From Demequina sp. NBRC 110051 (GTDB lineage: Bacteria > Actinomycetota > Actinomycetes > Actinomycetales > Demequinaceae), in assembly GCF_002090055.1 (NCBI RefSeq), contig NZ_BBRH01000006.1, positions 248,001 to 312,000 on the forward strand: DNA of 64,000 nucleotides, written 5' to 3'. Positions 40,137 to 49,218 of the stretch are shown here, one piece after another (position 1 is the stretch's first letter; each line of letters opens with the position of its first letter). The notes under the pieces were generated by a model. The model did no database searches, had not been told where the DNA came from, and saw nothing but the letters and a program-made list of their open reading frames with translations. The translations under genes were made by a program, and so were the position numbers.

Positions 40137-42691
40137 GGGCGGCCGAGCGCCCCAGCGGCGACACCACCTCGCCGCAGTACCTGGACCGGCTGCGTTTCCC
40201 CGCCGACCCCTGGCGCCTGGTCGAGACGGAGTTCTCGAAGGACGACCTGGGCGTCACCGAGACGCTGTTCGCGGTCGGCAACGGCTACCTGGGCCTGCGC
40301 GGCAACATCGAGGACGGCCACGACGCTCACGCGCACGGCACCTTCATCAACGGCTTCCACGAGACGTGGGACATCCTGCACGCCGAGGAGGCCTACGGCT
40401 TCGCGCGCACGGGCCAGACCATCGTCAACGTGCCCGATCCCAAGATCATCAGGCTCTACGTCAACGATGAGCCCCTCCTGCTGTCGATCGCGGACCTCAT
40501 CGAGTACTCGCGAGTGCTCGACATGCGCGAGGGCGTGCTGACGCGCGAACTGCTGTGGCGCACCCCGTCGGGCAACCGCGTGCGCATCCGCTCGCGCCGC
40601 ATGGTCTCGTTCGCACAGCGTCACGTGGCGGTCATGGAGTTCGAGGTCACGCTGCTGGACGAGGAGGCGCCCATTGCGATCTCCTCGCAGTTGCTCAACC
40701 GCGCCGCTGGCATCGACGAGTACCGCGCTAACCCCACCCCTAGCAGCGGCATCAACGACCCGCGTAAGGCCTCCAAGCTCGACAAGCGTGTGCTCGAGCC
40801 GCGTCTGCACACGGGCGACGACCGCCGCGCGGTGCTGGGATACCAGGCGGAAAACTCCAAGATGACGCTCGCCGTCGCGATGGAGCACTCCGTGGACTTC
40901 GACGGCGAGTTCGACACGGTCTGCGAGTCCGAGGAGGACTACGCGAAGCACGTCTTCCGCGCCCGCCCGCAGCCGGGCCAGTCGTTCACCCTGACCAAGG
41001 TGGTCAGCTATCACACGTCGCGCGTGGTGCCCGCGCGCGAGCTCGCCGACCGCTGCCATCGCACCCTCGACCGCGTCGCTGCCGAGGGCATCACCAAGCA
41101 GTACGAGGACCAGCGGGCCTGGCTCGAGGGCTTCTGGGACCGCTCGGACGTCGAGATCGAGGGTCACGACGACGTGCAGCAGGCCGTGCGCTGGAACATG
41201 TTCCAGCTCGCGCAGGCCGCGGCGCGCGGCGACGGCCTGGGGGTCGCCGCGAAGGGCCTCACCGGCTCCGGGTACGGCGGCCACTACTTCTGGGACTCCG
41301 AGATCTACGTGATGCCGTTCTTCACGTACACGTCGCCCATCATTGCCCGCAACGCCTTGCGGTACCGCTTCCAGATGCTTCCGGCCGCGCGCAGGCGCGC
41401 CGCCGAGCTCGCTCAGCACGGCGCCCTGTATCCGTGGCGCACCATCAACGGCGAGGAGGCCTCGGCCTACTACGCGGCCGGCACCGCGCAGTATCACATC
41501 GACGCAGACATCTCCTTCGCCGTCGACAAGTACGTGAGGGCCACGGGCGACGACGAGTTCCTGTCGCGCAACGGCATCGACATCCTCATCGAGACCGCGC
41601 GCATGTGGGCCGACCTGGGCTTTTGGCGCAAGGTCGAGGGCAAGGGCGAGTCCTTCCGCATCCACGGCGTGACCGGCCCTGACGAGTACACGACCGTGGT
41701 GAACGACAACCTCTACACGAACGTGATGGCCAGGTTTAACCTGCGCGTGGCGGCCAAGAGCCTCGGCAAGCTCCGCGACCGCTGGCCCGAGCAGTTCGAG
41801 AAGGTCGTCGCGCGCCTGGGCGTCACGCCCGACGAGGTCACGGAGTGGGAGCGCGCCGCCGACGGCATGGCGATCCTGTGGGACGACCTCCTGGGCATCC
41901 ACCCGCAGGATGCGCTGTTCAACGAGCGCGAGGTGTGGGACCTCGAGAACACGCCCGCCGACAAGCGCCCGCTGCTGCTGCACTTCCACCCGCTCGTCAT
42001 CTACCGCTTTCAGGTCCTCAAGCAGGCCGATGTGGTCCTCGCCCTGTTCCTCCAGGGCGAGCACTTCACGCCCGAACAGAAGCGCAAGGACTTCGAGTAC
42101 TACGACCCGATCACCACGGGCGACTCGACGCTGTCGGGCGTGGTCCAGTCGATCATCGCGGCCGAGGTGGGCTACCACGAGCTCGCGCTGCGCTACTTCT
42201 GGGATGGGCTCTACGTCGACCTCGCCGACCTGCACGAGAACGCGGCCGACGGAGTCCACACGGCCTCGACGGGCGGCGTGTGGTCGGCGCTCGTCTACGG
42301 CTTTGGCGGCTTCCGCGACCACGACGACGTCCTGCGGTTCGACCCGCGCCTGCCCGAGCAGTGGCCGTCGCTCACGTACCGCATCACCCAGCGCGGCACG
42401 CGCGTGCGGGTGACGGTGCGCCAGGAGTCCATCCTGTTCGCGATCGAGGAGGGGCCCGGGCTCACGGTCGACGTGCGCGGCGAGCGCCACTCGCTCACGC
42501 AGCTCCAGGAGCTCGAGGTGCCGCTCGAGCACCAGGGCGACCGCATCCCCGGCGCCCCCGACGCCCAGGCGTTCCACGGCACCGTGCGCGCCGACGGCAC
42601 CGTCATCACGCCATCGCTGCCTACGTCCGTGAACGAGGACGTCGAGGAGCCGCCCACGGAGACGCAACAGCTGCACATGCCGGAGTCCTGA
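40133..42691 (+). CDS. GH65 disaccharide phosphorylase (maltose/trehalose/kojibiose type)
   Basis: This 852-residue GH65 protein has the N-terminal beta-sandwich domain with FAVGNGYLGLRGN, the (alpha/alpha)6 barrel with KGLTGSGYGGHYFWDSE (about 375-391), and the catalytic Glu in HGVTGPDEYTTVVNDNLYTN (about 515). The C-terminal beta domain is complete. These enzymes phosphorolyse alpha-linked glucose disaccharides to beta-glucose 1-phosphate. The exact disaccharide cannot be told from motifs. Coupling to the beta-phosphoglucomutase by ATGA shows the products enter glycolysis. No transporter is adjacent, so the disaccharide may be internal trehalose or maltose. A terminator of paired motifs follows. 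Confidence 0.92.
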   Translation: MRAAERPSGDTTSPQYLDRLRFPADPWRLVETEFSKDDLGVTETLFAVGNGYLGLRGNIEDGHDAHAHGTFINGFHETWDILHAEEAYGFARTGQTIVNVPDPKIIRLYVNDEPLLLSIADLIEYSRVLDMREGVLTRELLWRTPSGNRVRIRSRRMVSFAQRHVAVMEFEVTLLDEEAPIAISSQLLNRAAGIDEYRANPTPSSGINDPRKASKLDKRVLEPRLHTGDDRRAVLGYQAENSKMTLAVAMEHSVDFDGEFDTVCESEEDYAKHVFRARPQPGQSFTLTKVVSYHTSRVVPARELADRCHRTLDRVAAEGITKQYEDQRAWLEGFWDRSDVEIEGHDDVQQAVRWNMFQLAQAAARGDGLGVAAKGLTGSGYGGHYFWDSEIYVMPFFTYTSPIIARNALRYRFQMLPAARRRAAELAQHGALYPWRTINGEEASAYYAAGTAQYHIDADISFAVDKYVRATGDDEFLSRNGIDILIETARMWADLGFWRKVEGKGESFRIHGVTGPDEYTTVVNDNLYTNVMARFNLRVAAKSLGKLRDRWPEQFEKVVARLGVTPDEVTEWERAADGMAILWDDLLGIHPQDALFNEREVWDLENTPADKRPLLLHFHPLVIYRFQVLKQADVVLALFLQGEHFTPEQKRKDFEYYDPITTGDSTLSGVVQSIIAAEVGYHELALRYFWDGLYVDLADLHENAADGVHTASTGGVWSALVYGFGGFRDHDDVLRFDPRLPEQWPSLTYRITQRGTRVRVTVRQESILFAIEEGPGLTVDVRGERHSLTQLQELEVPLEHQGDRIPGAPDAQAFHGTVRADGTVITPSLPTSVNEDVEEPPTETQQLHMPES

Positions 42692-42715
42692 CGGCGAAAG
42701 CACGCGCCAAGGGGA

Positions 42716-42748
42716 CGGCCGATGCCGTGGTCACCACCGCATCGGCCG
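42716..42748 (+). terminator. terminator of the GH65 operon built from paired motifs
   Basis: Arms 42716-42730 and 42734-42748 pair over 15 bp with one mismatch and a 3-nt loop. Motif copies are at 42717-42725 and 42739-42747. The hairpin starts 25 nt past the GH65 stop and is followed by CCCTTCT. Confidence 0.75.
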
Positions 42749-42794
42749 CCCTTCTGGGAGGGGCAAACGTCCCGGATACCGGGGGAGACGCGTC

Positions 42795-42831
42795 CCTAGG
42801 GTCGAGGTGAATCCTCACCGTCGACCCTAGG
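42795..42831 (+). promoter_or_regulatory. palindrome covering the ribosome-binding site of the OYE gene
   Basis: Arm 42795-42810 (CCTAGGGTCGAGGTGA) pairs with 42815-42831 through 16 bp with one bulged base and a 4-nt loop. The right arm ends at 42831, inside AGGAG (42829-42833), the ribosome-binding site of the GTG at 42840. It could be an operator, or an RNA hairpin that hides the ribosome-binding site. Confidence 0.6.
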
Positions 42832-42839
42832 AGCACTCT

Positions 42840-44768
42840 GTGTCCGTCACGTCCTTTGACCACGTTTTGTCGCCGACGAGCCTGGGCGGTCTGGCGCTGC
42901 GCAACCGCGTGGTGATGGTGCCCATGGGCACGGAGATGGGCGACCACGACGGGCACATGACCGAGCGTGAGGTCGCCTATTACGCCGAGCGTGCGAAGGG
43001 CGGCGCGGGGCTCGTGGTCACAGGCATCAACGCCGTCACCAACGACTACGAGATGATCAACGAGGGGCTGGGCCGGGTCGACTCCGACGCGGCGACCCCG
43101 GGCCTCACGGCGCTCGCCGAGGCGGTGCACGCCGTGGGCGGGGCCATCTCCGTCCAGCTCACCGCGGGCCTGGGACGCAACATCAACGTGGTCGACCCCG
43201 ACAACGCGCCGATCTCGGCCTCCGACAACGGGCACTACGCCGACCCGAGCGTCATCTGCCGCCCGCTCGAGCGCGACGAGATCAAGGTCATCGTCCAGCG
43301 CTTCCAGGAGGCCGCCGCGCGCTGCGCTCAGGCGGGCATCGACGCCATCGACATTCATGGCCACACCGGCTACCTCATCGACCAGTTCCTGTCGCCCGTG
43401 TGGAATCGCCGCAAGGACGAGTACGGGGGCTCGGTCGAGAACCGCTGCCGCTTCGCCGTCGAGATCATCAAGGCCGTGAAGGCAGGCGCGCCCGGGCTCC
43501 CGGTGACCTTCCGCCTGTCGGTCGATCACCGCTTCGAGGGCGGCCGCACGCCCGCCGAGTCGCTCGAGATCGCGCTGCAGCTTGAGGACGCCGGGCTCGA
43601 CATGCTCATGATCGACGAGGGCTCCTACGAGGCCATGGACTACGTCTTCCCGCCCTACTACCTGGGTGACAACTGCATGCTGGGCTCGGTGCAGTCCTTC
43701 AAGAACGCGCTCTCCATTCCCGTGCTGGGCTGCGGCAACCTCACCGCGGAGCGCGCCGAGCAGGCGATCGCCAATGGCGAGATGGACTTCGCTGGCATCG
43801 GCCGCGCGCTCATCGCCGACCCCGAGTGGACCAAGAAGCTCGCCGCCGGTCGCCGCGAGGACATCCGTCCCTGCATCCGCTGCAACCAGCTGTGCGTGGG
43901 CAATGCGTTTGTGGGTCAGCCGCTGGGCTGCGCCGTGAACCCCACGGTCGGCTTCGAGCGCGAGCGGGTCATCGAGCCCGCCGACGCCGAGAAGCACGTC
44001 GTCGTGATCGGCGGCGGTCCCGCCGGCTTGGAGGCCGCACGCGTCGCGGCTCTGCGCGGCCACCGTGTGGACCTGTACGAGCGCGAGGAGCGCCTGGGCG
44101 GCGTGCTGTGGCCCGCCGCGACGCCCGAGTTCAAGAAGGAACTGCGCTCGATGATCTTCTGGTGGGAGCGCCAGCTCGCGGGCCTGCCCGTGACCGTGCA
44201 CCTCAGCACCGAGATCGACGCGGCCTCGCCCGAGCTCGCCGACGCGGACACGATCATCGTGGCTGCCGGCTCGACCCCGGTGGTGCCGCCCATCCCCGGC
44301 CTCGACGGTGAGAACGTCATCGAGGTCGTCGACGCCCACCTGGGAGCCGAGCTGGGCAAGCGCCTGGTGGTCTGCGGTGGCGGACTCTCGGGCGCGGACT
44401 TCGCGCTCGAGAAGGCCCAGGAGGGCCATGACGTCACCATCGTCGAGATGGCCGATGCTGTGGCCGGTGACCTGCTGCTCATCAACCGCATCACGCTGCT
44501 GCGCGACCTCGCCGAGGCCGGCGTGACGGTGCTCACCGGACACCGCGTCACTACTGTGGACGCCGAGGGAGTGGTGGTCGATGGGCCCGACGGTGAGAAC
44601 CGGGTGGATGCCGACACGGTGATCTCCGCCTTCGGCGTGCGCCCCGCGACGGGGCTGGCCGCGTCACTCGAGGGTCGCGGCACCGTCATCGCGGTGGGCG
44701 ACTGCGTGAAGCCCGCCAAGGTGGGCGACGCGATCAACGCGGGCTTCGAGGCGGCGTTCGCGCTGTGA
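42840..44768 (+). CDS. NADH:flavin oxidoreductase, Old Yellow Enzyme family with FeS and FAD/NAD(P) domains
   Basis: This 642-residue protein has the layout of 2,4-dienoyl-CoA reductase and trimethylamine dehydrogenase relatives. The N-terminal FMN TIM barrel (about 1-340) has NRVVMVPMGTEMG and IDIHGHTGYLIDQFLSP. The 4Fe-4S cluster motif is CIRCNQLCVG...LGCAVNP (about 343-365). The FAD- and NAD-binding Rossmann domains (about 380-640) have VVVIGGGPAGLEAARVA and VVCGGGLSGADFALE. The substrate is an enoate or enoyl-CoA of unknown identity. The GTG at 42840 follows AGGAG, which lies in a palindrome. Motif copies lie at 43795-43803 and 44450-44458. A paired-motif terminator follows. Confidence 0.9.
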   Translation: MSVTSFDHVLSPTSLGGLALRNRVVMVPMGTEMGDHDGHMTEREVAYYAERAKGGAGLVVTGINAVTNDYEMINEGLGRVDSDAATPGLTALAEAVHAVGGAISVQLTAGLGRNINVVDPDNAPISASDNGHYADPSVICRPLERDEIKVIVQRFQEAAARCAQAGIDAIDIHGHTGYLIDQFLSPVWNRRKDEYGGSVENRCRFAVEIIKAVKAGAPGLPVTFRLSVDHRFEGGRTPAESLEIALQLEDAGLDMLMIDEGSYEAMDYVFPPYYLGDNCMLGSVQSFKNALSIPVLGCGNLTAERAEQAIANGEMDFAGIGRALIADPEWTKKLAAGRREDIRPCIRCNQLCVGNAFVGQPLGCAVNPTVGFERERVIEPADAEKHVVVIGGGPAGLEAARVAALRGHRVDLYEREERLGGVLWPAATPEFKKELRSMIFWWERQLAGLPVTVHLSTEIDAASPELADADTIIVAAGSTPVVPPIPGLDGENVIEVVDAHLGAELGKRLVVCGGGLSGADFALEKAQEGHDVTIVEMADAVAGDLLLINRITLLRDLAEAGVTVLTGHRVTTVDAEGVVVDGPDGENRVDADTVISAFGVRPATGLAASLEGRGTVIAVGDCVKPAKVGDAINAGFEAAFAL

Positions 44769-44773
44769 GGCGT

Positions 44774-44805
44774 GGCCGATGCGGCGGGTGACCGTCGCAT
44801 CGGCC
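44774..44805. terminator. bidirectional hairpin of paired GGCCGATGC motifs
   Basis: GGCCGATGCG (44774-44783) and CGCATCGGCC (44796-44805) pair over 10 bp around a loop with inner CGG/CCG pairs. It lies in the 51-nt gap between the convergent OYE gene (stop 44768) and the ABC ATPase gene (stop 44820). Confidence 0.78.
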
Positions 44806-44819
44806 CCCCGCACACCGCG

Positions 44820-45566
44820 TTAGCGGTGCGTGACGCGCGCCAGGAACTCCTGCGTCTCGGGGCGCTCCGGCGCGTCGAAGATCTGCGCGGGGGGACCGGA
44901 CTCGATGATCCGGCCGCCGTGCATGAACACCACGCGGTCGGCGACGTCGCGCGCGAAGGCCATCTCGTGGGTCGCCATCAGGATCGTGGAGCCCGCGTCC
45001 TTGAGCCCGCGCACCAGGTCCAGCACCTCGCCCACCAGCATGGGATCGAGCGCGGAGGTGATCTCGTCGAGCAGGAGCAGCTCGGGGTCGGTGAGGATGG
45101 CGCGCACGATGGCGACGCGCTGCTGCTGGCCGCCCGAGAGGCGGTCGGGGTAGGCGTCGACCTTGTCGCCCAGGCCAAAGCGGGTCAGCAGTTCGACGCC
45201 ACGCGCGCGAGCGGCGGCGCCGTCCTGGCCGTGCACCTGGCGCGCGGCGAGGGTCACGTTGTCGATGACCTTCATGTGCGGGAACAGGTTGAACTGCTGG
45301 AACACCACGCCGATGCGGGAGCGCACCTTGTCAGCATCCACGCGCGGGTCGGAGATGTCGTCGCCGGACAGCACGATGCGGCCGTCGTCGATGAGCTCGA
45401 TGAGGTTGATGGTGCGCAGCAGGGTGGACTTGCCGGAGCCCGAGGCTCCGATGAGGACGACCACCTCGTGCTGGGCAAGCGTGAGGTCCACGCCGGACAG
45501 CACCGTGTTGTCGCCGAACGACTTCCACAGGTCGGAGATCTCGAGGACGTTCGAACCGCCGCTCAT
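44820..45566 (-). CDS. polar amino acid ABC transporter ATP-binding protein
   Basis: This 248-residue GlnQ/HisP-type ATPase has Walker A GASGSGKSTLL (about 39-49), Q-loop FQQFNLFPH, signature LSGGQQQR, Walker B LLLLDEIT and the switch His in ATHEMAF. It powers import of an amino acid through the adjacent permease. It is the last gene of the operon SBP-permease-ATPase and overlaps the permease gene by 4 nt. The family covers glutamine, arginine, cystine and methionine-like substrates. Which one is carried here is not visible. Confidence 0.94.
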   Translation of the reverse strand: MSGGSNVLEISDLWKSFGDNTVLSGVDLTLAQHEVVVLIGASGSGKSTLLRTINLIELIDDGRIVLSGDDISDPRVDADKVRSRIGVVFQQFNLFPHMKVIDNVTLAARQVHGQDGAAARARGVELLTRFGLGDKVDAYPDRLSGGQQQRVAIVRAILTDPELLLLDEITSALDPMLVGEVLDLVRGLKDAGSTILMATHEMAFARDVADRVVFMHGGRIIESGPPAQIFDAPERPETQEFLARVTHR

Positions 45567-46468
45567 ACGGTGCCGCCGATCTGCTCGCGCATGTTCATGC
45601 GTCCCGCCACGTAGTCAGTCAGGCGCGTCAGCGGCACGGAGATCGCCACGAACAGCAGCGCCGCGACCACGTAGGGCGTGAAGTTGTAGGTCGAGGCGAC
45701 GTCGATCTGTGCGGCGCGGATCGCGTCCACGGCGCCGAGCACCGAGATGAGGCCCACGTCCTTCTGCATCGACACGAAGTCGTTCATGAGGGCGGGGATG
45801 ACCTTGCGCACGCCCTGCGGGATGACCACCAGGCGGAGGGTCTTGCCGTGGCTGAGTCCCAGTGACCGCGCCGCGATGCGCTGCGAGGGGTGGACGGCCT
45901 CCATGCCGGCGCGCAGCACCTCGGCCACATACGCGGAGTAGCACAGCCCGATGGCGATGGTTCCCCACACCGCCGCGTCCATGCGCGGGAAGATGTCGAG
46001 CGCGGGGATGCCGAAGCCCACGAGGTACAGCACGATCAGCACGGGCATGCCGCGGAACAGGTCCACGTAGATGGTGGCGACGGCGCGCAGTGGGAAGAAG
46101 ACGGGGCCGCGTAGAGACCTCAGCACGGCAAGCAGCGTGCCGAAGATGGCGACGCCGATCGCGGCGAAGAACAGCGCGCGAATGTTGAGCCACAGGCCCT
46201 TGAGAATGCCCGCGAAGCTGTCGCGGCCAATCTCCCAGTTGAAGAAGGACTCCTTGACCGCCTCCCACCCGGGGGTGTTGACGATGATCAGGGAGGCGAT
46301 GACGGTGAAGGCCACCGTCGAGCCCACGGCGATGAGCACGGAGCGCCGCGAGGCGCGTTGACGGTACTGCCGCCGCTCGATCTCGAGGGCGCTGACCTCG
46401 TGGTGCGCGGCCACGGGCCCCGCCGACGGGTCGGCCGCGCTCGCGGACTGCGACGCTCCGTTGCTCAT
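45563..46468 (-). CDS. polar amino acid ABC transporter permease
   Basis: This 301-residue permease of the HisM/GlnP type has a hydrophilic N-terminus (about 1-38) and an extra TM helix (about 40-62). The five-helix core carries the EAA loop near residue 220 (LSHGKTLRLVVIPQGVRKVIP). YIDLFRGMPVLIVLY, here as YVDLFRGMPVLIVLYL, is the family signature. One permease gene is present, so the channel is a homodimer. It starts 13 nt after the SBP gene and overlaps the ATPase gene. Confidence 0.93.
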   Translation of the reverse strand: MSNGASQSASAADPSAGPVAAHHEVSALEIERRQYRQRASRRSVLIAVGSTVAFTVIASLIIVNTPGWEAVKESFFNWEIGRDSFAGILKGLWLNIRALFFAAIGVAIFGTLLAVLRSLRGPVFFPLRAVATIYVDLFRGMPVLIVLYLVGFGIPALDIFPRMDAAVWGTIAIGLCYSAYVAEVLRAGMEAVHPSQRIAARSLGLSHGKTLRLVVIPQGVRKVIPALMNDFVSMQKDVGLISVLGAVDAIRAAQIDVASTYNFTPYVVAALLFVAISVPLTRLTDYVAGRMNMREQIGGTV

Positions 46469-46481
46469 GCCGGGAATTGTC

Positions 46482-47381
46482 CTAGTTCAGGACGGGAACG
46501 TCGACCGCGTCCGAGAGCCACTCGGTCTCGAGGGCGGCGAGGGTGCCGTCGGCGGCGAGGGCGTCGACCGCCTCGGTCACCGTCTCGGTGTTGGGCGAGT
46601 CCTTGGGCAGCACGAAGGCAAACTCGTCACCGCCCTCGGAGCCGGCGAACTGGCCCACGATGACGCCGCCCTCGACCTCGACGGCCGCGGAGTAGAACGC
46701 GCCGGGCAGGTCGGTCACGAACGCGTCGATCTGGCCCGCGTTGATGGCCGCGACCACGTCGGCGACGGAGTTGAACACCTGGATGTTGTCCTCGCCAAGC
46801 GCCTCGACGGCGACGTCATACGAGGTGGTGCCCACGGCGACGCCCACGGCGGCACCGGCGAGGTCGGCGATCGAGGTCGCGTCGGCGGCCATGCCGTCCT
46901 CGACCGCGACGACGGCCTGCGAGGTCGTGTAGTACGGCGAGGAGAAGTCGACGGCGTTCTTGCGCTCTTCGGTCACGGAGAACTGCTGGATGTTGAGGTC
47001 CCAGTCCTTGGCGCCGGGGGCGATGGCGGCGTCAAACGTGGTGCGAACCCACTCGACGTCCTCGGGCGCGTAGCCCAGCTCGGCGGCGACGGCGTACGCC
47101 ACGGCGGACTCGAAGCCCTCGCCCGAGGTCGGGTCGTCGTCGATCATCCAGGGCTCGTAGGCGGGCTCGCCGGTCGCGATGGTGAGGACACCATCGGTGA
47201 CGGTCTCGAGCGCGGCGCCGGCCTCGGCGGAGGCGGTCGCGGTGGCCGTGGCCTCCGTGGTCGCGGCGTCGGTGGGGGTGGCCGAGGACTCGCCCTCGGA
47301 CGACGACGAGCAGCCGGCCAGCGCGAAGGCGGACACAGCGACGGCCGCGGTCGCGAAGCGGCTCAGGGTGCGTGCAGACAT
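46482..47381 (-). CDS. amino acid ABC transporter substrate-binding lipoprotein
   Basis: This 299-residue SBP_bac_3 protein has a lipoprotein signal (lipobox ALAGC about residue 21), a Ser/Thr/Ala-rich linker and a two-lobe binding domain. The domain starts at VLTIATGEPAYEPWMIDDD and has FDAAIAPGAKDWDLNIQQF and GVAVGTTSYDVAVEAL. It is anchored outside the membrane and feeds the permease. The ATG at 47381 has a GGAGAG site upstream. It lies 65 nt downstream of the DUF985 gene on the same strand, so read-through from the SAHH-like operon is possible. That would fit a sulfur- or homocysteine-linked amino acid as substrate. Confidence 0.93.
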   Translation of the reverse strand: MSARTLSRFATAAVAVSAFALAGCSSSSEGESSATPTDAATTEATATATASAEAGAALETVTDGVLTIATGEPAYEPWMIDDDPTSGEGFESAVAYAVAAELGYAPEDVEWVRTTFDAAIAPGAKDWDLNIQQFSVTEERKNAVDFSSPYYTTSQAVVAVEDGMAADATSIADLAGAAVGVAVGTTSYDVAVEALGEDNIQVFNSVADVVAAINAGQIDAFVTDLPGAFYSAAVEVEGGVIVGQFAGSEGGDEFAFVLPKDSPNTETVTEAVDALAADGTLAALETEWLSDAVDVPVLN

Positions 47382-47446
47382 ACAGCTCTCCAAAACAAAA
47401 GGTGGTGGAGCGGAGTCGACGCTGACGGCTCCCGTACGGGGGGAGT

Positions 47447-47911
47447 TTACTCGGGGGTGGCGAGCGCCCAATCCGCGAAGTCGAACCCGGGGGAGACCAC
47501 GCAGGACACCAGGCATTCCTCGTCGCCCGCGAGCTCGGCGGCCTGCCACGTTCCCGCGGGCACCAGCACGTGCGGCACCTCACCCGCCGCCAGGTCGCGG
47601 CCCAACACCTGGGTGGCCACGGCATCGGCCGGCTGCTCGCCGTCGCCGCCGAGCGACAGGGTGAGGGTGCCGGGGCCGTGCCACAGCCACAGCTCGTCGC
47701 TCGTCACCACATGCCACGCAGAGCGTTCGCCGGGGGTCAGCAGGTAGTGAATGGTGGTGGCTGCGGGGCGCACGCCGCCTGGCGTCTCGACGGGCACGGT
47801 GCCGGTCCAGATACGCCGGAACCAGCCGCCCTCGGGGTGGGCTTCAAGGTCGAGGGCCGATGCCGTGGCGGGCCGGGTGGCGTCACTCGCCTGGGGCGTG
47901 GGCTGGCTCAT
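47447..47911 (-). CDS. DUF985 cupin-domain protein
   Basis: This 154-residue single cupin of the DUF985 type has LEAHPEGGWFRRIW, TIHYLLTPGERSAWHVVTSDELWLWH with the His/Glu cluster, and the ending SCVVSPGFDFADWAL. Family members have a small-molecule pocket; their activity is unsettled. It starts in an ATGA overlap with the amidohydrolase gene, so it belongs to that operon. Two motif copies occur in its 465 bases. One is near the N-terminus (47855-47863, ATASALDL) and one is in a loop (47622-47630, PADAVATQ). Both lie in segments that vary within the family. Confidence 0.85.
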   Translation of the reverse strand: MSQPTPQASDATRPATASALDLEAHPEGGWFRRIWTGTVPVETPGGVRPAATTIHYLLTPGERSAWHVVTSDELWLWHGPGTLTLSLGGDGEQPADAVATQVLGRDLAAGEVPHVLVPAGTWQAAELAGDEECLVSCVVSPGFDFADWALATPE

Positions 47912-49218
47912 GCGTGGGCACCCGTCTGCTCAGTGAAGTGGGACGAGGCGTGGCGCACGCGCCCGCCCATGATGGTCGCGGCGGCGTGGCCATCGCCTGC
48001 CTCGGCAAGCGTGGTCAGGGTCTCGGTGATGGAGGTGACGGGCACGTCGAAGAAGGCCAGATCGGCGCGGGCGCCGACGGCCAGGTACCCCGTGCGGTGG
48101 GGTCCCTCGTCGATGCCCATGGCGTGCGCGCCGCCCAGAGTGGCAGCGGTCAGCAGCCGCTCGGCGAGGTCGTCGCCCGAGTATCCCTGGGCCCGCGCGA
48201 TCCGCATGAGCTCCTTGACCTCGCCCATGAGGTCCAGCGACGGGGACGACGACAGCGAGTCGGTGCCCACCGCGATGGGGGAACCCTCGCGCAGGTACGC
48301 GGCGACAGGCGGATTGTCCAGTCCGATGATGTGGTTGGAGCGCGGGCACAGCGCGACGGTGGTGCCGCGGGCGCGCAGGATCGCGCGGTCGCGCTCGGAC
48401 ATGTACACGCCGTGGGCGACGTGGCAGTCGGGGCCCAGGACCCCCAGGTGGTCGACGTAGTCGGTGGCCGACGTGCCGAAGCCGGCCTGGCGCAGCTCCA
48501 CGAACCCGCCTAGGCCCTGGGTCTGCCACGGCTCGCGGGCCTCGTGCGCGAATTCGCGTTCGATGCCGGACTCGCCCAGGTGAATGTGGATGCGCCGGCC
48601 GCGCTCGCGGACGATGTCGGGGATCTCAAGCAGCGGCACGATCTCGAGCGAGTACGGGGCGTGAGGGGACAGGCCGGTGCCGGGGCGGTCGGGCAGCGAG
48701 TCCAGGGCTGCCTCGACCTCGGCGCGGCCGTGCGCGGACCAGTCGGCGTTGGTCCAGTCCATGACCTCCCAGTAGGCGATGCCGCGCAGCCCGGCGTCGT
48801 GAAGGGCGTGGGCGGCCTCGGGGTCCGTGACGATGTCCGCGGCGGCCGTGGTGCCGGTGGCGACCAGCATCGCGGCGCCGGCCGCGGCATCGGCCCCCCA
48901 GTCGTGTCCGCGCTGGTAGACCGGGTTGAAGCCCGTGATCCAGTCCTCGAAGCCCTGGTAGGTGCGCTGGGCGACCTCGGCCATGCCCGTGTACTGCAGG
49001 TGTGTGTGGGCGTTGACGAGCCCAGGCGTGAGGACGCCGTCCCAGTGCACGTGGTTCACGGGCACGCCGCGCTCGGCGAGCGAGCGCTCCACCCACGCGC
49101 GCTCGCCCACGTGCAGGATCTTCTCGCCACGCACGGCAATGGCGCCGTCGAGGATGGGCGGCGCCGTCACGGGCAGCACGAGCGCCGCCGAGTACAGGGT
49201 GACGGGGAAGGACGTCAT
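47908..49218 (-). CDS. amidohydrolase, SAH/MTA deaminase-like (TrzA/SsnA type)
   Basis: This 436-residue amidohydrolase has the metal motif TPGLVNAHTHLQYTGM (about 64-79), the Glu-containing IHIHLGESGIE (about 215-225), the His in CHVAHGVYM, and the catalytic Asp in VGTDSLSSSPSLDLMGE. These place it with adenosine-type deaminases of the MtaD/DadD group, which deaminate S-adenosylhomocysteine, methylthioadenosine or 5'-deoxyadenosine, and with the chlorohydrolases TrzA/AtzB. It is coupled by ATGA overlaps to an adenosylhomocysteinase-like gene upstream and the DUF985 gene downstream. This suggests SAH deamination. A motif copy lies at 48887-48895. Confidence 0.85.
   Translation of the reverse strand: MTSFPVTLYSAALVLPVTAPPILDGAIAVRGEKILHVGERAWVERSLAERGVPVNHVHWDGVLTPGLVNAHTHLQYTGMAEVAQRTYQGFEDWITGFNPVYQRGHDWGADAAAGAAMLVATGTTAAADIVTDPEAAHALHDAGLRGIAYWEVMDWTNADWSAHGRAEVEAALDSLPDRPGTGLSPHAPYSLEIVPLLEIPDIVRERGRRIHIHLGESGIEREFAHEAREPWQTQGLGGFVELRQAGFGTSATDYVDHLGVLGPDCHVAHGVYMSERDRAILRARGTTVALCPRSNHIIGLDNPPVAAYLREGSPIAVGTDSLSSSPSLDLMGEVKELMRIARAQGYSGDDLAERLLTAATLGGAHAMGIDEGPHRTGYLAVGARADLAFFDVPVTSITETLTTLAEAGDGHAAATIMGGRVRHASSHFTEQTGAHA

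Noticed and set aside
39938-42703. A 921-codon open frame antisense to GH65
   Set aside because: The GH65 frame has full domain structure and catalytic motifs; the antisense protein is low in complexity and shows none.
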